Shown: positions 36,475 through 44,925, counted from the stretch's first letter. The stretch: DNA of 64,000 bases from Flavobacterium sp. 270 (GCF_004368785.1 NZ_SODM01000003.1:186001-250000); one strand, 5' to 3'. The notes: generated by a model from the letters alone, not told the origin. Numbers and translations are program-made.

Positions 36475-36512
36475 CAAAATTAAACAAGTGTTTAATTTAA
36501 ACGCTTGTTTAA
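36475..36512 (-). promoter_or_regulatory. Promoter and operator of the efflux operon
   Basis: A 33-bp palindrome at 36480-36512 (ends TTAAACAAG...CTTGTTTAA, one mismatched pair) overlaps the -7 box TAATTTTG (36475-36482, minus strand). The overlap fits a repressor blocking RNA polymerase. Confidence 0.8.
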
Positions 36513-36567
36513 TTTTATTTTAACATAATATTAACATAAAACGGTTTCGGAATTTTTGAGTATAAAA

Positions 36568-36596
36568 AAAGCTGAAACGGTTAATGTTTCAGCTTT
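36568..36596 (-). terminator. Hairpin upstream of the efflux operon, end of trp side
   Basis: AAAGCTGAAAC and GTTTCAGCTTT arms around GGTTAAT. On the minus strand an A-rich stretch becomes a U-rich tail (TTTTTTTATA), consistent with stopping read-through from trpA towards the efflux genes. Confidence 0.8.
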
Positions 36597-36605
36597 ATTG
36601 TTTTT

Positions 36606-36711
36606 TTTGTCATTTCGACGAAAGGAGAAATCACACTCGTTGATCGACACAGTTTACGGATTTTCTTTGTAGAGTTTCTAGTGTGATTTCTCCTTTCGTC
36701 GAAATGACAAA
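36606..36711. repeat. Long inverted repeat with 32-bp perfect arms
   Basis: Arms 36606-36637 and 36680-36711 are exact inverted copies (word GTCATTTCGACGAAAGG) around a 42-base loop. It lies just after trpA. It looks like a dispersed palindromic element, not an IS: no ORF lies inside it. Confidence 0.88.
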
Positions 36712-36723
36712 ATAGGTCTTTAC

Positions 36724-37485
36724 TTATCGAATCTCTCCAACAAATTCTTCAATTTTTTTAGAACCGCTTTCAGATAAATGCTTAATAAAAGCACTTCCAA
36801 TAATAGCGCCTTTAGCATATTTTGTAGCCTGATTAAAAGTTTCTTTGTTTGAAATTCCAAAACCAACGATTTGTGGATTTTTCAAATTCATACCGCCAAT
36901 TCTTTCAAAATAACTTTCCTGCGTATCACCAAATCCTGATTGAGAACCTGTAACACTTGCCGAACTTACCATATAAATAAATCCGTTTGAAACGCTGTCG
37001 ATAAAACGAATGCGCTCGTCTGAGGTTTGAGGCGTAATCAAAAACACATTAATTAAACCGTATTTTTCAAAAATTGCTTTGTATTGTTCAGCATAAACAT
37101 CAACCGGAAGATCTGGAATAATTAATCCGTCGATACCAATTTCTGCACATTTTGCACAAAAAGCTTCAACGCCGTATTGTAACATCGGATTAAAATATCC
37201 CATAATAATCAACGGAATTTTTACGCTTTCGCGAATGTTTTTCAGCTGATCAAAAAGGATCTGCGTTGTCATTCCGTTATGAAGTGCAGTTGTTGAACTC
37301 GCCTGAATTGTTGGTCCATCGGCCAAAGGATCGCTGAAAGGAAGACCAATTTCGATTAAGTCAACACCGTTTTTTTCTAAATCCTGAATAATCTGAACCG
37401 TATCATTTAAGTTAGGAAATCCAGCCGAAAAATAAATAGAAAGTATCTTTTTATCCTCTTGTAATTTTTGCGTTATTCTGTTCAT
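36724..37485 (-). CDS. trpA: Tryptophan synthase alpha subunit
   Basis: The 253-residue TIM barrel shows LIEIGLPFSDPLADGPTIQ (catalytic Glu48/Asp59-type residues), IMGYFNPMLQYG, GLIIPDLPVDV and GFGISNKETF. It cleaves indole-3-glycerol phosphate to indole, passed to TrpB. It is the last gene of the operon, separated from trpB by a GGCT-like gene and a palindromic element. Confidence 0.97.
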   Translation of the reverse strand: MNRITQKLQEDKKILSIYFSAGFPNLNDTVQIIQDLEKNGVDLIEIGLPFSDPLADGPTIQASSTTALHNGMTTQILFDQLKNIRESVKIPLIIMGYFNPMLQYGVEAFCAKCAEIGIDGLIIPDLPVDVYAEQYKAIFEKYGLINVFLITPQTSDERIRFIDSVSNGFIYMVSSASVTGSQSGFGDTQESYFERIGGMNLKNPQIVGFGISNKETFNQATKYAKGAIIGSAFIKHLSESGSKKIEEFVGEIR

Positions 37486-37546
37486 TTTTTTATTTTGTTA
37501 TCCTAACAAGTTTCAAAAAACGGTTAGGTATTTTTAAGTTCTTTTC

Positions 37547-37630
37547 CTCCTGCAAGGTTTCCAAAACCTTGTAGGTTTAATTTGTTGTATTTGAATCTAT
37601 ACCTACAAGGTTTTGGAAACCTTGCAGGAG
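37547..37630. repeat. Inverted repeat with 30-bp perfect arms
   Basis: Arms 37547-37576 and 37601-37630 are exact inverted copies (word CTCCTGCAAGGTTTCC) around 24 bases. Each arm itself contains a smaller palindrome (AAGGTTTCCAAAACCTT). It sits between the GGCT gene and trpA within the operon. Confidence 0.88.
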
Positions 37631-37648
37631 AAAATAATAAATATTCAA

Positions 37649-37972
37649 TTATAAATTTTCAATATAAATCCAGGCAATAGTTCCTGATTTTAGTGTAATT
37701 TGTACTCTTTTGTAAGAGTTAGATTCAAACAAATCGGCTTTAGCTAAATCTGAACTGGAAATATCGAAAACAATACCTTTAATAGAATCAGATAAATCGT
37801 CGCTTGCAACTGCAACAAAATAATCTGCCATACCAAATTCTTCTTCTATTTGTAAATCCTTAAGTTTATAACCAGAAAGCTGATCTCGAGTACCAGTTAA
37901 TACTTTATTAAAAACCTGCATTTGAATTTCTCTTGCTTGTAATGTTCCGTATGAGAATATCTTTTCCATCAA
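37649..37972 (-). CDS. Gamma-glutamylcyclotransferase-like (AIG2/GGCT) protein
   Basis: The 107-residue protein has the GGCT fold start IFSYGTLQAREIQMQVF, the short-chain version, plus LTGTRDQLSGYKL and a small beta barrel. The usual catalytic Glu region is approximated by YFVAVASDDLSDSIKGIVFD rather than the canonical pattern, so activity is uncertain. It is a guest in the trp operon with no pathway link; co-transcription is implied by position only. Confidence 0.75.
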   Translation of the reverse strand: MMEKIFSYGTLQAREIQMQVFNKVLTGTRDQLSGYKLKDLQIEEEFGMADYFVAVASDDLSDSIKGIVFDISSSDLAKADLFESNSYKRVQITLKSGTIAWIYIENL

Positions 37973-38082
37973 TTAATATTTTTCTAGTTTTTTAAATCAG
38001 TTCTGCATATTTACTTTTAATACTTTCTAGTCTTTATTTTCAAAAGGAAAAGCAAAAAAGTATATCAAAAGTATGATTATTT

Positions 38083-39264
38083 TTACAATTTAAAATACTC
38101 AATATAATTATCTAAATCTTTGTCGCCACGACCAGAAAGACTGATTACTACAACATCTGTAGGTTTAAATTTTTTCTGATCTAAAACTGCAAATGCATGC
38201 GCGCTTTCTATTGCCGGAATAATTCCTTCTAGTTTTGTAAGTTCCAGACCGGCATTCATAGCCTCATCATCAGTTACAGAGAAGAATTCGCCACGTCCTG
38301 TTTGTGCCAAATGTGCGTGCATTGGACCAACACCAGGATAATCAAGGCCTGCAGAAATAGAATACGGTTCTGTAATTTGTCCGTCTGGAGTCTGCATCAA
38401 AAGGGTTTTACAGCCGTGAATAACGCCCACTTTTCCTAATTTGCTAGTTGCAGCGCTATGACCGCTGTTTACACCTTTTCCGGCAGCTTCAACCGCAATA
38501 ATTCCAACTTCAGGCTCGTGCAAAAAGTGGTAATAAGTTCCTGCAGCATTACTGCCGCCACCGATACAAGCCACTACATAATCAGGATTTTCGCGTCCTT
38601 CTTTTTCTTTTAGCTGCCATTTTATTTCTTCTGAAATTATACTTTGAAAACGAGTTACCATATCCGGATAAGGATGCGGACCAATTGCAGAACCAATAAT
38701 ATAATGCGTATCTACAGGATTATTAATCCAATCGCGAATTGCTTCGTTTGTAGCATCTTTTAAAGTTCTTGAACCCGAAAGCGCCGGACGAACTTCTGCA
38801 CCTAACATTTTCATTCTGGCAACGTTTGGAGCCTGGCGTGCAATATCAATTTCGCCCATATAAACGATACAGTCCATTCCCATTAAGGCACAGACAGTTG
38901 CTGTTGCAACACCGTGTTGTCCTGCTCCGGTTTCGGCAATAATTCTTTTTTTACCCAAACGTTTGGCAACTAAAATCTGCCCAATCGTATTGTTTACTTT
39001 ATGTGCTCCGGTATGGTTTAAGTCTTCTCTTTTTAGATAAACTTTGGTATTGTATTTTTCTGATAAACGTTTAGCAAAATAAAGCGGACTAGGGCGTCCA
39101 ACGTAATCTTTTAATAATTGATTAAACTCAGCTTTAAAATCAGGTTCGGCTATGATTTTTAGATATTGCTGACGTAATTCTTCTACATTTGGATAGAGCA
39201 TTTCGGGAATATAAGCTCCTCCAAATTCTCCGTAATATCCTTTTTCGTCTACGTTAAAATTCAT
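38083..39264 (-). CDS. trpB: Tryptophan synthase beta subunit
   Basis: The start at 39264 (MNFNVDEKGYYGEFGGAYIP) matches the family; the ATG at 39294 would add ten residues and overlap trpF. PLP Lys89 lies in HTGAHKVNN; the Gly-rich GGGSNAAGTY and C-terminal SLSGRGDKD are present. It condenses indole and serine to tryptophan. It lies 10 bp after trpF, so they are probably coupled. Confidence 0.97.
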   Translation of the reverse strand: MNFNVDEKGYYGEFGGAYIPEMLYPNVEELRQQYLKIIAEPDFKAEFNQLLKDYVGRPSPLYFAKRLSEKYNTKVYLKREDLNHTGAHKVNNTIGQILVAKRLGKKRIIAETGAGQHGVATATVCALMGMDCIVYMGEIDIARQAPNVARMKMLGAEVRPALSGSRTLKDATNEAIRDWINNPVDTHYIIGSAIGPHPYPDMVTRFQSIISEEIKWQLKEKEGRENPDYVVACIGGGSNAAGTYYHFLHEPEVGIIAVEAAGKGVNSGHSAATSKLGKVGVIHGCKTLLMQTPDGQITEPYSISAGLDYPGVGPMHAHLAQTGRGEFFSVTDDEAMNAGLELTKLEGIIPAIESAHAFAVLDQKKFKPTDVVVISLSGRGDKDLDNYIEYFKL

Positions 39265-39274
39265 TTTTTGAAAT

Positions 39275-39907
39275 TTAAAAGTTTGCAATTTCAAATTTTC
39301 GTTTGAAATTAGTTAATAGGTTTTTATTTTTCAGCCCTGGTTCGATTTCAAATTTACTATTTATATCGACAGCATAAATAGGTAAATTGCTTTTTGAAAT
39401 TTCTTCGATGGCTTTTAATTCGTTTATTCCGATACCGCCACTTAAAAAGAACGGTTTATCTGAATTGTATTTTTTTAAAATCGTCCAGTCAAAAGTAGTT
39501 CCGTTACCGCCCGGAAGTTTTCCTTTTGTATCGAATAAAAAGAAATCACAAACAGGTTCAAAAGGTTTTATCACTTCGAAATCAAAATCTTCATCAGCAG
39601 AAAATACCTTTATAATTTCGATTTTTTTTGAAAGTTTGGTTTTTAATTCGGCACAAAATTCAACCGATTCGTTTCCGTGTAATTGTACGGCTTGTAAATT
39701 GTGTTTTTCTACTTTTTCTAAAATTTCTTCCTGACTTTGATTTACAAAAACGCCTACTTTTTTAATCGTTTTTATAAGTTCAGGAATTGTTCCGTTAAAA
39801 TATCGAGCGGATTTTTCCCAGAAAATAAATCCCATATAATCGGGTAGGAGTGCACCTACTTCGATGATATTTTCGGGATATTTCATACCGCATATTTTGA
39901 GTTTCAT
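39275..39907 (-). CDS. trpF: Phosphoribosylanthranilate isomerase
   Basis: The 210-residue TIM barrel has KICGMKYPENI (catalytic Cys), GFIFWEKSARYF, VQLHGNES, FLFDTKGKLPGGNGTTFDW (catalytic Asp) and PFFLSGGIG. It isomerises PRA to CdRP. Here it is a separate gene rather than fused to trpC as in enterics. Confidence 0.96.
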   Translation of the reverse strand: MKLKICGMKYPENIIEVGALLPDYMGFIFWEKSARYFNGTIPELIKTIKKVGVFVNQSQEEILEKVEKHNLQAVQLHGNESVEFCAELKTKLSKKIEIIKVFSADEDFDFEVIKPFEPVCDFFLFDTKGKLPGGNGTTFDWTILKKYNSDKPFFLSGGIGINELKAIEEISKSNLPIYAVDINSKFEIEPGLKNKNLLTNFKRKFEIANF

Positions 39908-40116
39908 TTTTTTTATTGTTTTTGCCGCGAAGGCGCTAATACACTATATATTTGTTTTTTGCCACGAATTACACGAATTTCACTAATTTTTTTGCCACAG
40001 ATTAAAAGATTTTCACAGATTTTAATTCTTTTAATCCCTTGAATCTGTGGCAAAAATTCTACTCAATCAGCATCAAAAGAAAAATTCGTGTAATTCGTGA
40101 AATTCGTGGCAAACCT
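39908..40116. repeat. CCACGAATT / CCACAGATT repeats between trpF and trpC
   Basis: GCCACGAATTACACGAATTTC (39960), GCCACAGATTAAAAG (39994) with AATCTGTGGCAAA (40042) and AATTCGTGTAATTCGTG (40083) with ATTCGTGGCAAA (40101) form two nested hairpins, an outer CCACGAATT one around an inner CCACAGATT one. No gene is present. Confidence 0.8.
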
Positions 40117-40902
40117 TTAGCGATTTAGCTTGTTTATAAATTCTATTGCAGCTTCGCCAGCGTTATCGGTTTTCATGAAGTTTTCTCCGATTAAGAAACC
40201 TTTGTAGCCGTATGGTTTTAGTTCCTGAATAGCTTCTACCGAAGAAATCCCGCTTTCTGAAACTTTTACAAATTCGTTTGGAATCTGCGATGCCAGTTCT
40301 TTACTGAAATCCAGACTTACTTCAAACGTTTTTAGATTTCTGTTGTTTACACCAATCATGTCTAAAGTTGGCATAATCGACTTTTCTAATTCTTCCTGAT
40401 TATGAACTTCTAACAGAACTTCTAAACCTAATTTCTTTGCAAATTGAGATAAAGACTGAATTTCTTCGCGGGTTAAAACCGCTGCAATCAGCAAAATCAA
40501 ATCGGCTCCGTGAGCTTTAGCTTCCAGAATCTGATATTCATCAACAATAAATTCTTTTCGCAAAAGCGGAATATTTACAGAAGCTCTTGCCAAAAGTAAA
40601 TCGTCTAGAGAACCTCCAAAATATTTCCCATCAGTTAAAACCGAAATCCCGCAAGCACCAGCATTTTCATATCCTTTTACAACTTCTTCAACCGTAAAGT
40701 TTTGGTTTATTATTGATTTTGAAGGTGAACGACGTTTGTGTTCGGCAATAATTCCAGAATTACTTGCTCTTAATTTTTGACTTAATGAAATGGTTTGTCT
40801 TTCAAAAAAAACAGAACTTTCCAATTGTGAAACCGGAATGATCGATTTTTTAAGTTCGACTTCACGATGTTTATCAAATATTATTTTATCTAAAATATTC
40901 AT
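40117..40902 (-). CDS. trpC: Indole-3-glycerol-phosphate synthase
   Basis: The 261-residue TIM barrel shows IIAEHKRRSPSKS, GISVLTDGKYFGGSL, PLLRKEFIVDEYQI, LLEVHNQEEL, IGVNNRNLKTFEV and VSESGISS, all family core motifs including the catalytic Lys and Glu. It converts CdRP to indole-3-glycerol phosphate. It is single-domain. Confidence 0.97.
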   Translation of the reverse strand: MNILDKIIFDKHREVELKKSIIPVSQLESSVFFERQTISLSQKLRASNSGIIAEHKRRSPSKSIINQNFTVEEVVKGYENAGACGISVLTDGKYFGGSLDDLLLARASVNIPLLRKEFIVDEYQILEAKAHGADLILLIAAVLTREEIQSLSQFAKKLGLEVLLEVHNQEELEKSIMPTLDMIGVNNRNLKTFEVSLDFSKELASQIPNEFVKVSESGISSVEAIQELKPYGYKGFLIGENFMKTDNAGEAAIEFINKLNR

Positions 40903-40975
40903 GTTTAATGATTTGCCACAAAGTCACAAAGGCGCAAATTTAATTAGTGCTAATTCGTGAAATTTGTGTTTGTTT

Positions 40976-41968
40976 TTATTTGCTTAATGTCTGTAATGTT
41001 TGTAATGCTTTTAATCCTTTTCCAGAGAAAAGACTTTCTTTTGCCAGTTCAAAACCTTCTTGTGGAGAACATTTTGTAACGGTTGCAATCGCCATCGCAG
41101 CATTGGCACAAACTACATTATTTTGTGCTTCGTTTCCTTTTCCGGAAATGATATTGGTAAACATTTCTGCCGATTTTTCGATGGTTTTTCCGCCTTCAAT
41201 TTCAGTTTGAGATAAAAGACGTACGCCGAAATCTTCTGGTTTTAGCATTCCTTCCATATGGCTGGTAATGATTTTTGTTGGACCAGTTAGAGAAATTTCG
41301 TCATAACCGTCAAGCGAATGCAGGATTGTAAAATTCACATTCGTATTTTGATATAGATAAGCATACATTCTCGCCAATTCCAGATTAAAAACTCCAACCA
41401 ATTGATTGTTCGGAAATGACGGATTTACCATTGGTCCCAACATATTAAAGAAGGTTTTTACAGCCAGTTCTTTTCTAATTGGACCAACATTTTTCATTGC
41501 TGGGTGAAACAATGGTGCGTGTAAAACACAAATTCCAGCCTGATCAATACATTTTTCTAAAAATGATGGATCGTTGCTAAATTTAATTCCCATTTTTTCC
41601 ATCACGTTGCTCGATCCAGAAATAGACGAAACGCCGTAATTTCCGTGTTTTGCTACTTTTATTCCCGCTCCGGCTGCAATAAAGGATGCTAAAGTCGAAA
41701 TGTTAAACGTGTCTTTTCCGTCACCGCCCGTTCCGCACAAATCGATTGTGTTGTAAGCTGATAAATCTACACGAATACATAATTCTAGTAAAGCTTCGCG
41801 AAAGCCGGAAAGTTCATCAATTGTAATACTACGCATCATAAACACAGTCAAAAATGCTGAAATCTGACTTGGATTGTATTCGCCGCTTGAGATATTAATC
41901 AATACATTTTTGGCTTCTTCTTTAGAAAGCACTTCGTGATTGATTAATTTATTTAATATTGTTTTCAT
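40976..41968 (-). CDS. trpD: Anthranilate phosphoribosyltransferase
   Basis: The 330-residue protein has the PRPP site CGTGGDGKDTFNIST, KHGNYGVSSISGSSNV, LHAPLFHPAMKNVGPIRKEL and HSLDGYDEISLTG. It transfers phosphoribosyl to anthranilate. It is not fused to trpG, which lies upstream across a repeat-filled 158-bp gap. Confidence 0.97.
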   Translation of the reverse strand: MKTILNKLINHEVLSKEEAKNVLINISSGEYNPSQISAFLTVFMMRSITIDELSGFREALLELCIRVDLSAYNTIDLCGTGGDGKDTFNISTLASFIAAGAGIKVAKHGNYGVSSISGSSNVMEKMGIKFSNDPSFLEKCIDQAGICVLHAPLFHPAMKNVGPIRKELAVKTFFNMLGPMVNPSFPNNQLVGVFNLELARMYAYLYQNTNVNFTILHSLDGYDEISLTGPTKIITSHMEGMLKPEDFGVRLLSQTEIEGGKTIEKSAEMFTNIISGKGNEAQNNVVCANAAMAIATVTKCSPQEGFELAKESLFSGKGLKALQTLQTLSK

Positions 41969-42126
41969 TTTTTTTAAGGTTCTAAGTTGCTAAGATTTTG
42001 AGATGCTAAGTTTTTTGTTTCAAGTTTCAGGTTTCAAGTTTGCTTCGCCAGTTCGGCTAAAGCCTCGTGTCACGTTCCAACAACCTGAAACTTGAAACAA
42101 ATAAAAACTTGAAACATTTTTTTTCT
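41969..42126. repeat. AGGTTC and TTTCAGGTTTCAAG repeats between trpG and trpD
   Basis: AAGGTTCTAAGTTGCTAAG (41980) is followed by GTTTCAAGTTTCAGGTTTC (42018), a TTCGCCAGTTCGGCTAAAGC insert and CAACCTGAAACTTGAAAC (42080), the latter two forming an inverted pair. Confidence 0.75.
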
Positions 42127-42693
42127 CTAACTCTTAATCCAATTCTCTAAAATCCTTTTTCCTTTTGGGGTTAATACACTTTCTGGGTGAAACTGAACGC
42201 CTCTTACATCAAATGTTTTATGTCTAAGCGACATAATTTGTCCGTTTTCGTCTACTGAAGTTGCTTCTAAAACTTCTGGTAAATTGCTGTCTACAACCCA
42301 TGAATGGTAACGGCCAACTTCAAATTCGTTTCCTAAACCTTCAAACAAAATTTCGTCAGAAACCAACGTTTTTACATTTGTGGCAACTCCGTGATATACT
42401 TTATCAAGGTTAGAAAGTGTTCCGCCAAAAACTTCACCGATTGCTTGTTGCCCTAAACAAACGCCTAAAATGCTTTTTGTTGGCGCGTATTTTTGGATTA
42501 CCGCTTTTAATAATCCTGCTTCGTCCGGAACTCCTGGTCCTGGAGAAAGTAGAATTTTATCGAAAGAAGAAATTTCGTCAATATCAAACTCGTCGTTTCT
42601 GTAAACGGTTACTTCACAGTTTAAATCTTCCAGATAGTGTACTAAATTGTAAGTGAAACTATCGTAATTGTCTATAACTAATATTTTTTTCAT
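42127..42693 (-). CDS. trpG: Anthranilate synthase glutamine amidotransferase subunit
   Basis: The 188-residue class-I GATase has catalytic Cys79 in ILGVCLGQQAIGEVFGG and the His/Glu pair in VQFHPESVLTPKG; LLSPGPGVP is the oxyanion strand. It supplies ammonia to TrpE. The sequence could also serve PabA, but position inside trp fixes the role as TrpG, possibly shared with folate synthesis. Confidence 0.96.
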   Translation of the reverse strand: MKKILVIDNYDSFTYNLVHYLEDLNCEVTVYRNDEFDIDEISSFDKILLSPGPGVPDEAGLLKAVIQKYAPTKSILGVCLGQQAIGEVFGGTLSNLDKVYHGVATNVKTLVSDEILFEGLGNEFEVGRYHSWVVDSNLPEVLEATSVDENGQIMSLRHKTFDVRGVQFHPESVLTPKGKRILENWIKS

Positions 42694-42783
42694 TGTATTT
42701 TTTTGTTTCAGGTTTCAGGTTTCTTTTGTTTCACGTTCCAACAACTTGAAACCTGAAACTTTAAACTTGAAACTAATTTTTAT
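42694..42783. repeat. TTTCAGGTTTCAGGTTTC inverted repeat
   Basis: GTTTCAGGTTTCAGGTTTC (42705) pairs with TTGAAACCTGAAAC (42745-42758). It lies between the lipoprotein gene and trpG. Confidence 0.7.
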
Positions 42784-43224
42784 TTATTTTTCTCTCACGT
42801 ATTTCTCAACGATAATACGATCAACTCCTAATTTTTCTATTTTTTCAACACCTTTTTGAATCAGTGTATCGTTTTTGACTTTTACTACAAATTCAAATTT
42901 GTTGTTTTCCCATTGTCTGTTATTAAAAAACTCTAAATTTTCGGTGTAAACACTGTCTTTTAAAGTGTACTTTCCGCCTCCGCCAAAAAAGACAGCATTG
43001 GTTGAATCTTTTCCGTTTTTTAAATCATGATTGAAAAAAGCAAAATGCGAATCATTGATAATCTTAATCATTTTTGTTTTTGAATTGAAAGTAGAAAAAG
43101 TGGAATCTTTCTCTGTCGTTTCTGCCGATATAAGTCGCCAGGTTCCTTCAATTGAATTTTTCTTTTGTTCTGAATTACAAGAAGAAACGATAATGATTAA
43201 AACTAAAATGGATAATGCTTTCAT
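42784..43224 (-). CDS. Small lipoprotein inside the trp operon (lipocalin-like)
   Basis: The 146-residue protein starts with a lipoprotein signal (MKALSILVLIIIVSSC, Cys16) and has a strand-rich body beginning SIEGTWRLISAETTEKDSTF, typical of lipocalin-like or DUF4488-type proteins (GTWxL at the start). It has no known link to tryptophan. It sits between trpE and trpG and is flanked by repeats on both sides, suggesting a late insertion together with them. Confidence 0.75.
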   Translation of the reverse strand: MKALSILVLIIIVSSCNSEQKKNSIEGTWRLISAETTEKDSTFSTFNSKTKMIKIINDSHFAFFNHDLKNGKDSTNAVFFGGGGKYTLKDSVYTENLEFFNNRQWENNKFEFVVKVKNDTLIQKGVEKIEKLGVDRIIVEKYVREK

Positions 43225-43329
43225 ATTTTTTGTTTCAGGTTTTTTAATTGTTTCAAGTTTCAGGTTTCAAGTTTGCTTTGCGTCTCAACCAACTTGAAAC
43301 TTGAAACAAAGAAAACTTGAAACAAAAAT
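43225..43329. repeat. TTTCAGGTTTCAAG inverted repeat after trpE
   Basis: GTTTCAAGTTTCAGGTTTC (43251) pairs with CAACTTGAAACTTGAAAC (43289-43306) around TTGCTTTGCGTC. Part of the same family as 42010-42120 and 42694-42783. Confidence 0.75.
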
Positions 43330-44730
43330 TTAAATTTTCTCCGCCATTTCAAGCGCTGTATTCAAGGCTCTTAATTTATTATAAACCTCCTGCATTTCGC
43401 TTTCTTCGTCTGAACTTGCTACGATTCCGGCGCCGGCCTGACAATGAAGTTGATGATTTTTAGAAAGGAAAGTTCGAATCATAATCGCATGGTTAAAGTT
43501 TCCGTCAAAATCCATGAAACCAATTGCACCGCCATAAAAATTACGATTTGTTTTTTCGTAATCTTCAATCAATTGCATTGCTCTGTGTTTTGGCGCACCG
43601 CTCAAAGTTCCGGCTGGGAAAGTATCGGCAACAACCTGCATTGTAGTTGCTTTTTCGTGTAAATGTCCTGTAACTTTTGAAACCAAGTGAATTACATGTG
43701 AAAAAAACTGAACTTCTCTGTATTTCTCTACATTTACATCGTGTCCGTTACGGCTTAAATCGTTTCTCGCCAAATCAACTAACATTACATGTTCGCTGTT
43801 TTCTTTTTTATCTTCAGAAAGTTCTTTTGCTAAAAGTGCATCACGTTCGTCGTTTCCAGTTCTTTTAAAAGTTCCTGCAATTGGGTGAATTTCGGCTTTT
43901 CTGTTTTTTACGATAATTTGTGCTTCGGGCGAAGACCCAAATATTTTAAAATCTCCATAATCAAAAAAGAATAAATACGGAGAAGGGTTGATGCTTCTTA
44001 AAGCTCTGTAAACATTAAATTCGTCACCTTTAAAACCTTGTGTAAAACGACGAGAAAGAACCAATTGAAAAACGTCTCCACGGAAGCAATGTTTTTTAGC
44101 CAAAGCGACATTGTGTTTAAATTCCTCATCTGTAAGATTAGAGAATCCTTCACCTTCTTTTGTAAATTTATACGAAGCAATATTTCTGGATTGTAATAAT
44201 TGTTCAATTTCTGCAATATTGTTTTTTCCATCAACACTGTGGCAAAAAATATAAGCTTCATTTTTGAAGTGATTGATGGCGATTATGTTTTGATAAACCG
44301 CATAAAATACATCTGGAATTGAAGTTGCATTGTCTTTTTTGGCAATCGAAACTTTCTCAAAATAACGAACGGCATCGTAAGAAATGTATCCGAATAATCC
44401 ATTATTGATGAATTTAAAATCGTTTTTCTCTGATTGAAACTGTTTCGAAAATTCCTGAATTACTTCTGGAATATTTACAGAAGCATCAATGGCAATAGTT
44501 TCAGAAGTTGCGTCAGGAAAAGTTTTAGAGATAACTTCGTTTTCGATTTTGATCGTTGCAATCGGATTACAGCAAACGTACGAGAAACTGTTGTCATTTC
44601 CGTGATAGTCACTACTTTCCAGCAATAAACTATTTGGGAATTTATCTCTTATTTTAAAATAAATACTTACCGGCGTAATAGTATCTGCCAGAATTTGTTT
44701 GTAGTGTGTGTTGAGTATAAAAGGTTTCAA
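43330..44730 (-). CDS. trpE: Anthranilate synthase component I
   Basis: The 466-residue chorismate-binding enzyme has the N-terminal feedback region with LLESSDYHG (the Trp-binding LLESS element) and the catalytic core FSHVIHLVSKVTGHL, PAGTLSGAPKHRAMQLI, YGGAIGFMDFDGNFNHAIMI and AGAGIVASSDEESE. It makes anthranilate from chorismate with TrpG. LLESS supports feedback inhibition by tryptophan, in addition to the attenuator upstream. Confidence 0.97.
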   Translation of the reverse strand: MKPFILNTHYKQILADTITPVSIYFKIRDKFPNSLLLESSDYHGNDNSFSYVCCNPIATIKIENEVISKTFPDATSETIAIDASVNIPEVIQEFSKQFQSEKNDFKFINNGLFGYISYDAVRYFEKVSIAKKDNATSIPDVFYAVYQNIIAINHFKNEAYIFCHSVDGKNNIAEIEQLLQSRNIASYKFTKEGEGFSNLTDEEFKHNVALAKKHCFRGDVFQLVLSRRFTQGFKGDEFNVYRALRSINPSPYLFFFDYGDFKIFGSSPEAQIIVKNRKAEIHPIAGTFKRTGNDERDALLAKELSEDKKENSEHVMLVDLARNDLSRNGHDVNVEKYREVQFFSHVIHLVSKVTGHLHEKATTMQVVADTFPAGTLSGAPKHRAMQLIEDYEKTNRNFYGGAIGFMDFDGNFNHAIMIRTFLSKNHQLHCQAGAGIVASSDEESEMQEVYNKLRALNTALEMAEKI

Positions 44731-44785
44731 AGTATATAGTTTTTAATTTTTATTGTATTTGTTTTATTTGAATTTGTACCAAAAA

Positions 44786-44814
44786 AAAAGGCTTGTCGTG
44801 ATGACAAGCCTTTT
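44786..44814 (-). terminator. Attenuator terminator of the trp operon
   Basis: On the minus strand, 12-base arms AAAAGGCTTGTC and GACAAGCCTTTT around loop ATCAC are followed by nine U's (bases 44789-44781 on the plus strand are A). It lies 55 bp before trpE and 37 bp after the leader-peptide stop. Confidence 0.92.
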
Positions 44815-44857
44815 ATATTTATAGTTTTACAATACCATAGGAAGCTTTGTTCACGAC
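44795..44857 (-). promoter_or_regulatory. Candidate antiterminator pairing of the trp leader
   Basis: Segment A (44842-44857, RNA GUCGUGAACAAAGCUU) spans the leader stop codon. Segment B (44795-44812, RNA AAGGCUUGUCAUCACGAC) is the terminator's 5' arm and loop. They pair as GUCGUGA/UCACGAC, then ACAA/UUGU and GC/GC with small bulges. Pairing A-B excludes the terminator. Confidence 0.8.
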
Positions 44858-44907
44858 GTTTGACGTAAATTGTTCCACCACCAAGAATTGTTTAATAATG
44901 TTCTCAT
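44851..44907 (-). CDS. trpL: trp leader peptide with three tandem Trp codons
   Basis: The minus-strand ORF reads MRTLLNNSWWWNNLRQTS and ends TGA at 44851; three consecutive TGG codons lie at residues 9-11. The start is ~19 bp after the -7 box. Ribosomes stalled at the Trp codons leave segment A free to pair with B (antitermination); ribosomes reaching the stop codon cover A and allow the terminator. This is the architecture of ribosome-mediated attenuation. The ORF is too short for gene finders and is supported by Trp content and position alone. Confidence 0.9.
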   Translation of the reverse strand: MRTLLNNSWWWNNLRQTS

Positions 44908-44925
44908 TTTCTTTTTTTGTTGAAG

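Noticed and set aside
36606..36711. Insertion sequence
   Set aside because: No ORF inside, only 42 bases of loop; fits a palindromic repeat.
37649..37972. A new tryptophan-pathway gene
   Set aside because: GGCT-like fold with no pathway link; position alone is not enough.
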